A program made the position numbers and the translations under genes. Shown one piece after another: positions 42,435 through 49,972 of a stretch of DNA of 64,000 bases. Origin of the DNA: Actinoplanes utahensis (GTDB lineage: Bacteria > Actinomycetota > Actinomycetes > Mycobacteriales > Micromonosporaceae); assembly GCF_016862455.1 (NCBI RefSeq), contig NZ_BOMZ01000036.1, forward strand, positions 100,596-164,595. Direction: 5' to 3'. Positions within the stretch are counted from its first letter, which is position 1. Each line of letters starts with the position of its first letter. Below the pieces are notes generated by a model. It did not search any database. It saw nothing but the letters and a program-made list of their open reading frames with translations, and was not told where the DNA came from.

Positions 42435-43697
42435 TCAGGGAAGGGTGGCGAGGTGCGGGTCGACGGTGTTGGCCCAGGCGTTGCCGTTGGTGACGTCCCA
42501 GTTGATCGACCAGGTCATCGCGCCACGGATGCCCGGGTACGTGGCCGGCGGCTTGAAGGTGCCGCAGTTGGTTCCCTTGGCCAGGCAGTCGAGGGCGTTG
42601 TTGACGACCGACGGGGCGACGTAACCGCCGCCGGCGGCCCGGGTGCTCGACGGCAGGCCGAGAGCGACCTGGTCGGGGCGCAGCCCGTTCTGGAGCGGGA
42701 TGCAGGCGAGGGCGGTCAGGAAGTTCACCGTGCCCTGGCTGTACGCGGCGTTGTTGTCGCAGCCGAGCATCGAGCCGGAGTTGTAGTACTGGGTGAAGAC
42801 GACGGTGAGGATGTCCTTGATGTCGAGCGCGAGCTTGAAGTACGAGGACTGCGGGTTCTGCATGTCGATGGTCTGCGGCGCCATCGTGATGATCAGGCCG
42901 CTACCCACCTTGGCCCGCAGGCTGCGCAGCGCGCTGGCCATGTAGGTCGGGTTGAGCCCGTTCTCCAGGTCGATGTCGACGCCGTCGAACCCGTACGTCT
43001 GGATCAGCCGGTGCACCGAGTCGGCGAAGGCGGTGGCCGCGGCGGCGCTGTTGACGGCGACCGAGCCCTTCTCGCCGCCGACCGAGATGATCACCTTCTT
43101 GCCGCGGGCGTGCAGGGTGGCGATGTCCGCCTTGAACTGGGCGTCGGTGTAGCCGCCGACCGCCGTGGCCAGGCCCGGGTCGAGGGTGAAGGTGACCGCG
43201 CCGGGGGTGGCGGTGGCGTCCGCGAAGGCGACCGCGATCAGGTCGTAGGTGGCGGGGACGGCGGCGAGCTTGAGCGGGGCGGCGCCGTTGTCGAAGTTCT
43301 GCCAGTACCCGGTGAGGAAGTGCTTCGGCAGCGAGCCGTCACCGGGTGGTTGCGTGGTCGGCGGGGTGGTGGGCGGAGTCGTCGTCGGCGGCGTGGTCGT
43401 GGGTGGCGTGGTCGTCGGCGGCGTGGTCGGGGTGGTGCCGCCCTCGCAGACGCCGCTGTCGGCCCAGACCGCCCACTGGCTGCTGCTGGTCGCCGGCGAC
43501 TCGTTCTGCGTCCACCACTTGGCGGTGTAGTTGTGACCGTTCTGCGAGGCCACGTTGCCCTTCACGTACACGGCGGAGGCGCTCCAGGCGGGTGCGCACG
43601 CCGTCGCTGCCGACGCGCTGCCCGCGAAGTAGGTCGCCGTGCCACCGGCGCCCAACGCCATGACCGTGGCGAGAATGATCGATCTGGAGCGCTTCAT
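42435..43697 (-). CDS. Secreted GH18 chitinase with N-terminal chitin-binding module
   Basis: 420 residues. Signal peptide to about 30 (ATVMALGAGGTATYFAGSASA), CBM5/12 module (ACAPAWSASAVYVKGNVAS, AKWWTQNESPA), and a TTTPP-repeat linker (about 87-118). The GH18 domain contains SVGGEKGS and the catalytic FDGVDIDLENG (DxxDxDxE). The module is nearly identical to that of the downstream chitinase, so the pair shares a recent origin of the binding domain, but the barrels differ; this barrel resembles ChiD-like endo-chitinases. First gene of the two-gene chitinase operon, reading away from the GH16 gene. Confidence 0.93.
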   Translation of the reverse strand: MKRSRSIILATVMALGAGGTATYFAGSASAATACAPAWSASAVYVKGNVASQNGHNYTAKWWTQNESPATSSSQWAVWADSGVCEGGTTPTTPPTTTPPTTTPPTTTPPTTPPTTQPPGDGSLPKHFLTGYWQNFDNGAAPLKLAAVPATYDLIAVAFADATATPGAVTFTLDPGLATAVGGYTDAQFKADIATLHARGKKVIISVGGEKGSVAVNSAAAATAFADSVHRLIQTYGFDGVDIDLENGLNPTYMASALRSLRAKVGSGLIITMAPQTIDMQNPQSSYFKLALDIKDILTVVFTQYYNSGSMLGCDNNAAYSQGTVNFLTALACIPLQNGLRPDQVALGLPSSTRAAGGGYVAPSVVNNALDCLAKGTNCGTFKPPATYPGIRGAMTWSINWDVTNGNAWANTVDPHLATLP

Positions 43698-43735
43698 CGG
43701 CGTCCTTCCCTGTACGTCCGTGGGGATGGGTAAAT

Positions 43736-43790
43736 CTTTAGGACTGTTAACAGTGGAAGTAAAGATGTCGATCCTTAAACATCCTTAAAT
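43736..43790. promoter_or_regulatory. Palindrome and direct repeat in the chitinase / glucanase divergent promoter
   Basis: The palindrome ACTGTTAACAGT (43743-43754) is flanked by GG on each side and by an outer CTTTA (43736-43740)/TAAAG (43760-43764). Next to it is a direct repeat ATCCTTAAA at 43771-43779 and 43781-43789. The element is AT-rich compared with the surroundings and lies 40-95 bases upstream of the chitinase operon. It is probably a shared operator for carbohydrate-dependent control. Confidence 0.5.
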
Positions 43791-43962
43791 CGAGAAAAGA
43801 CGATGCTGACGGCCCCCGCGCACGGCGCGCCGGCCGCCCCGTGCGGACCCGCCGCCCCGAAAGAGTTATCCGGGGTTCCGGAACCCGTCTCCATTGACCC
43901 CAGGCAGTCAATCTCTAAAGACTGTTTGGAGTGACGGTTCCCCTCTCCCCCGAGGACTCCCC

Positions 43963-45210
43963 ATGCGGAAGTTACGTGCACTTCTCGGCGCGGCCACGGT
44001 CGCGCTCACCCTGGCCGGGGCCCTGACCGCGGCCTCCAGCGGCGACACCGCGGAGGCGGCGGTCGGGCCGGTCACCTGGTCCGACGAGTTCAACGGCGCG
44101 GCCGGCGCCACCGTCGACTCCTCGAAGTGGAACTTCGACGTCGGTGGCGGCGGGTTCGGCAACAACGAGCTGCAGTACTACACCAACTCCACGAACAACG
44201 TCCGCCAGGACGGCCAGGGCCACCTCGCGATCACCGCCCGCAAGGAGAACCCGGCCGGCTACCAGTGCTGGTACGGCTCGTGCCAGTACACCTCCGGCCG
44301 GATCCTGACGTCCGGCAAGTTCACCCAGAAGTACGGCCGGTTCGAGGCGAGCATCAAGGTGCCGAAGGGACAGGGCATCTGGCCGGCGTTCTGGATGCTC
44401 GGCGACAACCTCGGCAGCGTCGGCTGGCCCCAGTCCGGCGAGATCGACATCATGGAGAACGTCGGCAAGGAGCCGAACACGCTCTACGGCACCATCCACG
44501 GGCCGGGCTACTCCGGCGGCAGCGCGATCAGCGGCAACCGGGTGTTGTCGGCGCCGCTCGGGGACGCGTTCCACTCGTACGCCGTGGAATGGTCTCCGAA
44601 TCTGATCGTCTGGTTCCTCGACGGCACCGAGTACTTCCGGGTCACCCCGGCCTCCCTCGGCGGCCGCCAGTGGGTCTTCGACCACCCGTTCTTCCTGATC
44701 CTGAACGTCGCCGTGGGCGGCAACTGGCCGGGCAGCCCGGACGCCTCCACCGCGTTCCCGCAGACCATGCTCGTCGACTGGGTCCGCGTCTCGGCCTGGA
44801 ACGAGGGCACCACCCCGCCGCCGGCCACCGGCAACGCCCTGAAGAGCAACCTCAACGGCAAATGCATCGACATTCCCGGGGGTACGGCCACCGACGGCGC
44901 CCGCCTTCAGATGTACGACTGCAACGGCACCGCCGCCCAGAAGTGGACCTTCAACGGTGACGGAACGCTGCGGGCGCTCGGCAAGTGCATGGACCCGGCC
45001 GGCGGCGCGCTGACCAACGGCACCCCGATCCAGCTGGTCACCTGCAACGGCAACCCGGTGCAACGGTTCACCCTGTCCGCCGCCGGCGACCTGGTGAACG
45101 TCTCCGCCAACCGCTGCGTCGACATCAGCGGGTGGAACAGCGCCAACGGCGCCCAGCTCCAGCTCTGGGACTGCGGCGGCACCGCCAACCAGAAGTGGGC
45201 GCGCGCCTGA
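43963..45210 (+). CDS. Secreted GH16 beta-1,3-glucanase with ricin-type lectin (CBM13) domain
   Basis: 415 residues from ATG 43963 (GAGGA 7 bases upstream). Signal peptide to about 35 (LAGALTAASSGDTAEA). The GH16 domain spans about 38-280: WSDEFNGAAG, FGNNELQYYTN, GRILTSGKF, WPAFWMLGDN and the catalytic GEIDIMEN (E-x-D-x-x-E, nucleophile and acid/base). A short TPPPATG linker leads to a beta-trefoil with three QxW repeats (AQKWTFNGDG, VQRFTLSAAG, NQKWARA) that bind sugars. It hydrolyses laminarin-type glucans of fungal or plant walls. It diverges from the chitinase operon with a shared regulatory region. Confidence 0.93.
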   Translation: MRKLRALLGAATVALTLAGALTAASSGDTAEAAVGPVTWSDEFNGAAGATVDSSKWNFDVGGGGFGNNELQYYTNSTNNVRQDGQGHLAITARKENPAGYQCWYGSCQYTSGRILTSGKFTQKYGRFEASIKVPKGQGIWPAFWMLGDNLGSVGWPQSGEIDIMENVGKEPNTLYGTIHGPGYSGGSAISGNRVLSAPLGDAFHSYAVEWSPNLIVWFLDGTEYFRVTPASLGGRQWVFDHPFFLILNVAVGGNWPGSPDASTAFPQTMLVDWVRVSAWNEGTTPPPATGNALKSNLNGKCIDIPGGTATDGARLQMYDCNGTAAQKWTFNGDGTLRALGKCMDPAGGALTNGTPIQLVTCNGNPVQRFTLSAAGDLVNVSANRCVDISGWNSANGAQLQLWDCGGTANQKWARA

Positions 45211-45214
45211 CCCG

Positions 45215-46459
45215 CTACCGCATCCGCACCAGGTGATGCCCGGTGCCGGCGCCGCTGCGCGCAGCGGCGCCGGCACTCTTGACCCGCCACAACCGGACCG
45301 TGTCGTCGTCGCCGGCGGTGATCACCCGCTTGCCGTTCGGGCTGAACCGCAACGCCCAGACCGGCCCGTCGTGCCCGGTCAGCGGCAGTCCTTCGGGACT
45401 TCCCGTCGCCGCGTCCCACAGCCGGACGGTCCCGTCGTCGCTACCGGTGGCCAGCAGGTCGCCGTCCAGGCTGAAACGCATGGCACGCACCGGGCCGGTG
45501 TGCCCGGTCAGCGGCAGGGCGGCGGGCGTTCGGGTCGCCGTGTCCCACAGCCGTACGGTGTTGTCCGCACCGGAGGACGTGGCCAGCAGGTTCTTGCGGC
45601 CGAGACTGAACGTGAGGGCGTACACCGGCCCGGCTCCGGTGACGATCGGCTCGCCCGCGGGCTCGCCGGTGGCGGGATTCCACAGGCGTACGACATCGTT
45701 GCCGCCGGAGGCCGCCAGCAGCTTGCCGTCCGGGCTGAAGCTCATCGCGTACACCGGGCCGGGGTTCACGGTCAGCGCCCCGCCGATGGGCCGGCCGGTG
45801 GCCGCCGTCCAGAGCCGCACGGTGTCGTCGGTCCCCGCCGCCGCCAGACGTTTGCCGTCCCGGCTGAACACGACCGAACCCACGGGCCCGGAGTGGCCGG
45901 TCAGGGTGCGTACCGGGCGGCCGGTCGCCGCATCCCACACCCGTACCGTGCCGTCGTCGCCCGAGGTGGCCAGCAGATCATCGGTGGAGCTGAACGACAC
46001 CGAGCGCACCGGCCCGGCATGCCCCGTCAGCGGCGCCCCGGACCGTCGCCCGGTGGCGGCGTCCCACAGCGAGACCCCGCCGTCGCCGGCGACCGCCAGC
46101 AGCTCGCCGTCCGAGCTGAACGCGACGGCGTGGACCGCTCCGGCACCGGCGGCGATCACCGGTCCACCCCGACGACCGGTCGCCGTGTTCCATTGCTTCA
46201 CCGTCATGCCGCTCACGGTGGCGAAGACCTTGCCGTCCGGGCGCACGGCGATGTGCCCGTCCGCGCCCGGCACGACGCGCCGGCCCGGGGATCCGGCGGG
46301 TGCGGCGGCCGTCTCCGTGCCGGGATGGTGTGCGACGGGCGCGGATGCCGCGGCCGGCACCGCAGTGGCGATGACGGTGAGCACGAGCAGCCCGATCAGG
46401 GCCGCCGGCACGGTCGCATGGCTACGGTGAGTGTCTACATGATTCCGTTTGGTGGTCAC
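45215..46459 (-). CDS. Secreted WD40-repeat protein
   Basis: 414 residues from GTG 46459. The N-terminal signal segment is AALIGLLVLTVIATAVPAA. From about 66 to 400 there are eight WD40 blades with the repeating pattern GHxGPVxxxxFSxDGxLLAxxGxDxTVRLWDxATG (the GHTGPVRAMRFS, TGHDGPVWALRFSP, VRLWDAATGS segments). It forms one beta-propeller, used for protein binding. There is no kinase or NACHT domain fused, unlike many actinobacterial WD40 proteins. The stop lies beyond a 34-base palindrome at 45243-45276, shared with the end of the GH16 gene. Confidence 0.88.
   Translation of the reverse strand: MTTKRNHVDTHRSHATVPAALIGLLVLTVIATAVPAAASAPVAHHPGTETAAAPAGSPGRRVVPGADGHIAVRPDGKVFATVSGMTVKQWNTATGRRGGPVIAAGAGAVHAVAFSSDGELLAVAGDGGVSLWDAATGRRSGAPLTGHAGPVRSVSFSSTDDLLATSGDDGTVRVWDAATGRPVRTLTGHSGPVGSVVFSRDGKRLAAAGTDDTVRLWTAATGRPIGGALTVNPGPVYAMSFSPDGKLLAASGGNDVVRLWNPATGEPAGEPIVTGAGPVYALTFSLGRKNLLATSSGADNTVRLWDTATRTPAALPLTGHTGPVRAMRFSLDGDLLATGSDDGTVRLWDAATGSPEGLPLTGHDGPVWALRFSPNGKRVITAGDDDTVRLWRVKSAGAAARSGAGTGHHLVRMR
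45243..45276 (+). terminator. 34-base perfect palindrome ending the GH16 gene
   Basis: The arm GTGCCGGCGCCGCTGCG (45243-45259) is followed directly by its reverse complement to 45276, then TCTT. It lies 33 bases after the GH16 stop but within the C-terminal codons of the converging WD40 gene. Confidence 0.6.
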
Positions 46460-46652
46460 GGTCGGACCGTAACGACCCTGGTCAGCAGATTTCCGGCCGT
46501 TCGCGACGGTTCATCCGGCCGGGTATCGTCCACAAACGAGCAGCCACCTCGCCGCGCCGCCGCACCCCCTTGCGGGCGACCCGCCCGGCCACCGAGCACG
46601 CCTTCCCGCGATGCCTCCGGCACCCAGGACGCGCGGAGGCATCTCGACGAGG

Positions 46653-46730
46653 CTCGCGACACATCGCGCTGAGGCTCATGACACCTCGCGACGATGCTCA
46701 GGACACATCGTGCCGGGGACTCACGACACC
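46653..46730. repeat. Four imperfect tandem 22-23-base units
   Basis: Units begin CTCGCGACACATCG (46653), CTCATGACACCTCG (46675), CTCAGGACACATCG (46697) and CTCACGACACC (46720), with the core CTC-N2-GACAC-N-TCG conserved. They abut the stop of the small helical gene. Not CRISPR: units are shorter and lack separate spacers. Confidence 0.6.
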
Positions 46731-47008
46731 GAGCGCTGCCGCACCTGGGCGAGGGGCGCCAGCTGCACCGTCCAGGTCCGGGCCGTCCCCACGCTCGCCA
46801 TGGCCCGGCAGAGCAGCTCACAACCCAGCTCCGGGCTGCCCTCCGCGAAACCCCGGTTGACCAGGGTGACCACTCGCGCGTGGTCGCCCTCTTCCAGGGC
46901 GCTCTCCAGCGCTGTCGTCAGGACCGCGGCCAGAGCGGCGTGGAAGCCGGCCGCCCCCTTCTCGCGGAAGGATTTGGCGGACGTCGGCGGGGTAGACATC
47001 AGGGTCAC
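46721..47008 (-). CDS. Small helical protein, unknown
   Basis: 95 residues from GTG 47008 (GGAGAG 4 bases upstream; an ATG at 46999 is also possible). Predicted mostly alpha-helical: SAKSFREKGAAGFHAALAAV, TTALESALEEGDHARVVTLV and GCELLCRAMASVGTARTW. There is no signal peptide or known motif. It lies alone, flanked by the tandem repeats at its 3' end and by the cold-shock gene reading away on the other strand. Annotated as hypothetical on coding pattern and ribosome site only. Confidence 0.5.
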   Translation of the reverse strand: MTLMSTPPTSAKSFREKGAAGFHAALAAVLTTALESALEEGDHARVVTLVNRGFAEGSPELGCELLCRAMASVGTARTWTVQLAPLAQVRQRSVS

Positions 47009-47222
47009 GTAACTCTCCGGGATTTCGGTGTCACTCGGGTCGTCGGCGGACTGATTCGCAACCCGCCTCTGCGCGCCCTGCGCACGGCAGTTCCGCAGCC
47101 GGTCCGGTGAATTCTACTCGCAGCGAATGAGAAAATCTTGCGTCACTTCGCGGCCGGTGGCGATCATCGAATTCTGTGCTACGGTTGCCCGGTTGCAGTT
47201 TTGATTTCCGTAGACGTTTTCG

Positions 47223-47269
47223 GCGCCTGTTGGGTTTCAGATGACCCGGCCAGGCGCTTTTCGTTTTTT
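47223..47269 (+). promoter_or_regulatory. Terminator-like hairpin in the cold-shock gene leader
   Basis: GCGCCTG (47223-47229) pairs with CAGGCGC (47251-47257), and an inner GGGT/ACCC pair (47232-47235, 47244-47247) extends the stem. T-runs follow at 47258-47261 and 47264-47269. The element lies in the approximately 150-base leader of the cold-shock gene, 83 bases before its ATG, and looks like an intrinsic terminator placed for attenuation or a temperature-sensitive RNA fold. Confidence 0.5.
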
Positions 47270-47352
47270 CGTGTCGTTCCGACGCGGGTGATCAACGCGG
47301 CGGCGTGCGGGACCGCAGGTTGCGGCCCCCAACAGCCTGCGAAGGAGCAGAC

Positions 47353-47556
47353 ATGGCTACTGGCACCGTGAAGTGGTTCAACGGCGACAAGGGCTTCGGG
47401 TTCATCGCCCAGGACGGCGGCGGCGCCGACGTCTTCGCCCACTTCTCAGCGATCTCGGCGAGCGGCTTCCGCAGCCTGGACGAGAACCAGCGGGTGGAAT
47501 TCGACATCACCCAGGGCCAGAAGGGCCCGCAGGCGGAGAACATCCGCCCGCTCTGA
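47353..47556 (+). CDS. Cold-shock domain protein (CspA family)
   Basis: 67 residues from ATG 47353 with GAAGGAG 6 bases upstream. A complete cold-shock beta-barrel with RNP1 KGFGFIAQ and RNP2 DVFAHFSAI, starting [10 protein letters not shown]. These proteins bind single-stranded RNA and keep it unfolded in the cold or during growth transitions. The long AT-richer leader (from about 47130) is typical for csp genes and contains a terminator-like hairpin, so control probably acts on the mRNA leader. The terminator at 47571-47604 follows. Confidence 0.95.
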   Translation: MATGTVKWFNGDKGFGFIAQDGGGADVFAHFSAISASGFRSLDENQRVEFDITQGQKGPQAENIRPL

Positions 47557-47570
47557 TCGAGCATTCGCCG

Positions 47571-47604
47571 AACGGCGGCCCGACTGGTTCAGCGGGCCGC
47601 CGTT
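47571..47604 (+). terminator. 12-bp hairpin terminator of the cold-shock gene
   Basis: AACGGCGGCCCG (47571-47582) and CGGGCCGCCGTT (47593-47604) pair perfectly, followed by TCGGCATTT. Outer bases GCCG/CGGC extend it with one bulge. Confidence 0.8.
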
Positions 47605-47709
47605 TCGGCATTTCCGCCTCCTGATTTCCGTGTTCGCACCGCCTATTCCGCCTCGGAACGGCGGGCGGCCGCCAGGAAGCGGTAGAGATCCGGGCGGTTA
47701 GAGTGAGCC

Positions 47710-48342
47710 ATGGAGCGCAATAGTTCGGCCGCGACCGGCCACATCGGCCGGATCCCGCCGATGTATCGAGCGGTGATGGCGGCGTCGGGGCCGATCGTCC
47801 GCTGGTGGGGCCGCCTCGAAGTGACCGGCCTGGACCTTCTTCCCCCGCAGGGCGCGACGATCGTCGCGGCCAATCACGACAGTGCCTGGGACCCGGTGGT
47901 CATCGCGTTCGCCGCCCGGCGCCGCCGGCAGATCCAGGCCCTCGCGAAAGCGTCCCTCTGGAAGAATCCGCTGCTCCGCCGGGTCCTCAACGGGATGGGG
48001 CAGATTCCGGTCCGGCGCGGCCAAGCCGACATGGACGCGCTGGACGCCGCGGTGCAGTGCCTCTCCAACGGTGGCTGCCTCGGCATCTTCCCGGAGGGCA
48101 GCCGCGCACAGGGCCGGCAACTGCGCGCCCGCAGTGGCGTCGGCCGTCTCGCGCACGCTGTGCCGCAGGCCCGCATCATCTGCGCGGCGGTCTCCGGGAC
48201 CGTGGACATCGCCCGTTTCCCGCGACGCCCGCACCTGAAGGTGACGTTCTTCGAACCCACCCCGCCACCGCCGTCGGAGACCGCACCCGACCTGGCCCGA
48301 CGGCTGACCGCCGAACTGCGGGCCGTCGCCCCGGTGGCCTGA
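47710..48342 (+). CDS. 1-acyl-sn-glycerol-3-phosphate acyltransferase family (PlsC)
   Basis: 210 residues from ATG 47710. The acyltransferase motifs are in order: motif I NHDSAWDP (HX4D catalytic dyad, about 56-63), motif II IPVRRGQADMDAL, motif III IFPEGSRA (about 125-132) with the FPEG signature, and a later ICAAVSGTVD. It transfers an acyl chain to lysophosphatidate-like substrates at the membrane. Length is at the short end of the family (200-250). It precedes a signalling island with a fatty-acid desaturase, so membrane-lipid adjustment is a common theme, though it need not be in the same regulon. Confidence 0.85.
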   Translation: MERNSSAATGHIGRIPPMYRAVMAASGPIVRWWGRLEVTGLDLLPPQGATIVAANHDSAWDPVVIAFAARRRRQIQALAKASLWKNPLLRRVLNGMGQIPVRRGQADMDALDAAVQCLSNGGCLGIFPEGSRAQGRQLRARSGVGRLAHAVPQARIICAAVSGTVDIARFPRRPHLKVTFFEPTPPPPSETAPDLARRLTAELRAVAPVA

Positions 48343-48425
48343 TTCCCGGCAGGCCGGCCCACCCGATCCGGCTCGTCCCCACCTGATCCCAGGCAGGCGA
48401 GGCCACCCGATCCGGCTCGTCCCCG
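48339..48425. repeat. Two direct copies of an approximately 44-base unit
   Basis: The 22-base core CCACCCGATCCGGCTCGTCCCC occurs at 48359-48380 and 48403-48424, within a diverged 44-base unit. It lies just past the acyltransferase stop. A short GACGAG/CTCGTC inverted repeat (48430-48447) follows and may act as the terminator for the converging genes. Confidence 0.7.
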
Positions 48426-48445
48426 CGACGACGAGTTCGAGCTCG

Positions 48446-49492
48446 TCACCGTGGGGACGAGTCCAAGCGATGGCTCAGCAGCAGGCGAGTGCCCGTCGCG
48501 CTGGTGGTGATGTCCATGCTGGTGCACGCCTGGTGGATGATCCGCAGCCCGCATGAGCCCGGCCACGCGGGTCCGGGGCCGGGCACGGCGCCGGACGTCT
48601 CCGCTTCCGACATGCCGGGGCCGTGGTCACTGATCTCGGACCACAGGTGCCCGCCGCGGCGCCAGATCAGCAGCTGGCCGTAGCCGCCGCCGTGACGTAC
48701 CGCGTTGACCACGGCCTCGTGCACCGCCAGCAGAAGCTGGTGGGTCTCGACATCCCGCAGGCCCTGGCCGCCGGCGATCGCACGTATCCGGTCCCGGACG
48801 TGGCCCAGATCCGCCGGTCCGAACCAGCAGGCCAGCAGCACTCCGTCCGCACCCGCGGGCAGGTCCGTGGACTCGACCGGGCCGTCTTCGGCCGCGCCGG
48901 CCGGCAGCGGATCGTGCCGGCCCCGCGCGAAGGCCCCCGCCAGGTTCAAGTCGTGGCTCTCCAGGGCGAGCAGTTCGGCGACCGCTGCCGTGAACGTCGT
49001 CGCGGCCAGGCGGTCGGCGCTGTTCAGCGGCCCGGGGATGGGCCGGTACAGGTCCACGGCCCCGTCATGGCGTATGCCGCCGGCGTCCAGGGGAAGCGCG
49101 AACACCGCCCGGGCCCCGGCGTCCAGCGCGGCGCGGGTGAACCAGGGCCACCGCTGCCGCCACGGCCCGGTCGCCAGATCGGCTGCCCACACCGGTTCCC
49201 GGTTCGCGGCCGCGTCCCGGCACGGGCCTTCGTTCAGGGTCAGCTGCGCGGACTCCAGCCGCGAGCTGGTCGTGTCGCTGAAGAACCGGACTCGGGGAAC
49301 GGTCCCGACCGGGCCGGCCGACAGGCCCAGGCCCTCGATGCCGGACATCAACGTCGTGCCCGCCCGGCACAACGTGGTGACGTCCGGGCCGTAGGCGCTG
49401 ACCAGGTCCCATATTCGGTCGTGATGCCCGTTGCCGCCCCCGGCGCTCTCGCTGGACGAAACGGTGCAGGAGGAACGGTATTCGTCGGTCAT
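48446..49492 (-). CDS. GAF and histidine-kinase-type ATPase (HATPase) signalling protein
   Basis: 348 residues from ATG 49492. Residues about 25-175 are a GAF-like sensor (RVRFFSDTTSSRLESAQ, NEGPCRDAAANREPV, AGARAVFALPLDAGG). Residues about 215-345 are an anti-sigma-factor-type HATPase: LLLAVHEAVVNAVRHGGG with the N-box asparagine, and SDHGPGM as the DxGxG nucleotide site. No histidine phosphoacceptor or dimerisation helix is present, so it acts as a SpoIIAB/RsbW-like binding kinase or a phosphatase-less switch, not a classic sensor kinase. It is the left edge of the island. Confidence 0.85.
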   Translation of the reverse strand: MTDEYRSSCTVSSSESAGGGNGHHDRIWDLVSAYGPDVTTLCRAGTTLMSGIEGLGLSAGPVGTVPRVRFFSDTTSSRLESAQLTLNEGPCRDAAANREPVWAADLATGPWRQRWPWFTRAALDAGARAVFALPLDAGGIRHDGAVDLYRPIPGPLNSADRLAATTFTAAVAELLALESHDLNLAGAFARGRHDPLPAGAAEDGPVESTDLPAGADGVLLACWFGPADLGHVRDRIRAIAGGQGLRDVETHQLLLAVHEAVVNAVRHGGGYGQLLIWRRGGHLWSEISDHGPGMSEAETSGAVPGPGPAWPGSCGLRIIHQACTSMDITTSATGTRLLLSHRLDSSPR

Positions 49493-49897
49493 GGTCGGGT
49501 GCCTCGCGTCCTCATCGTCACCACCGCGACGAGTTAGGACCCGGCATCGACTATCCGGCGTCCCACCGAAAACAGGGAATCTTCGATCGCGCCTCGGAGC
49601 GGACCTGACTCCACCATACCTACGGGCCATATGCACAACCGTGCCTAAACGTGACAACCTTCCCACTCCTCACGGACGGGGGATGTGCCTCGGGAACTGG
49701 CACGGATCCGGAGCCAGGCGGTGGTGGGAGAGCCTGGTGGCCGCCGGGATCACTCTTCGGGCGTTTGCCGGACGCGGGAAGGGGGTAGGGAGTAAGACAC
49801 TGCACCACAGTGGCTGTCCAGACTCCCGCAGCCTTCGTCATCGGTTCCGCTCACCCGTCGCATCGTGCCGGGGAGCGCCTTGCGAGGGAGTCACGCG
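49493..49897. other. Intergenic leader with two small hairpins
   Basis: About 400 bases between divergent signalling and desaturase genes, with no gene I can support. GTGCC (49685-49689)/GGCAC (49699-49703) and CCAGGC (49714-49719)/GCCTGG (49732-49737) form two adjacent small hairpins. Paired hairpins can be antiterminator targets, but the loops do not fit the ANTAR hexaloop rule, so no claim is made. Confidence 0.4.
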
Positions 49898-49972
49898 ATG
49901 AGCGTTCCCGATCCTCACCCTTTCGCTTCCGCGCGGCCCGCGCCTGACCTGCTCGTCCGGCTATCGTCATGA
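49898..49972 (+). CDS. 24-residue upstream ORF overlapping the desaturase start
   Basis: ATG 49898 with a strong GAGGGAG 7 bases upstream encodes 24 residues (MSVPDPHPFASARPAPDLLV and four more) and stops at TGA 49970-49972, overlapping the desaturase ATG (49969) as ATGA. The desaturase start has no ribosome site of its own, and its frame is closed by TGA at 49945. Translation of the desaturase therefore probably depends on this ORF. Confidence 0.55.
   Translation: MSVPDPHPFASARPAPDLLVRLSS

Noticed and set aside
46653..46730. CRISPR array
   Set aside because: Units are 22-23 bases and abut with no spacers, and no cas genes lie nearby.
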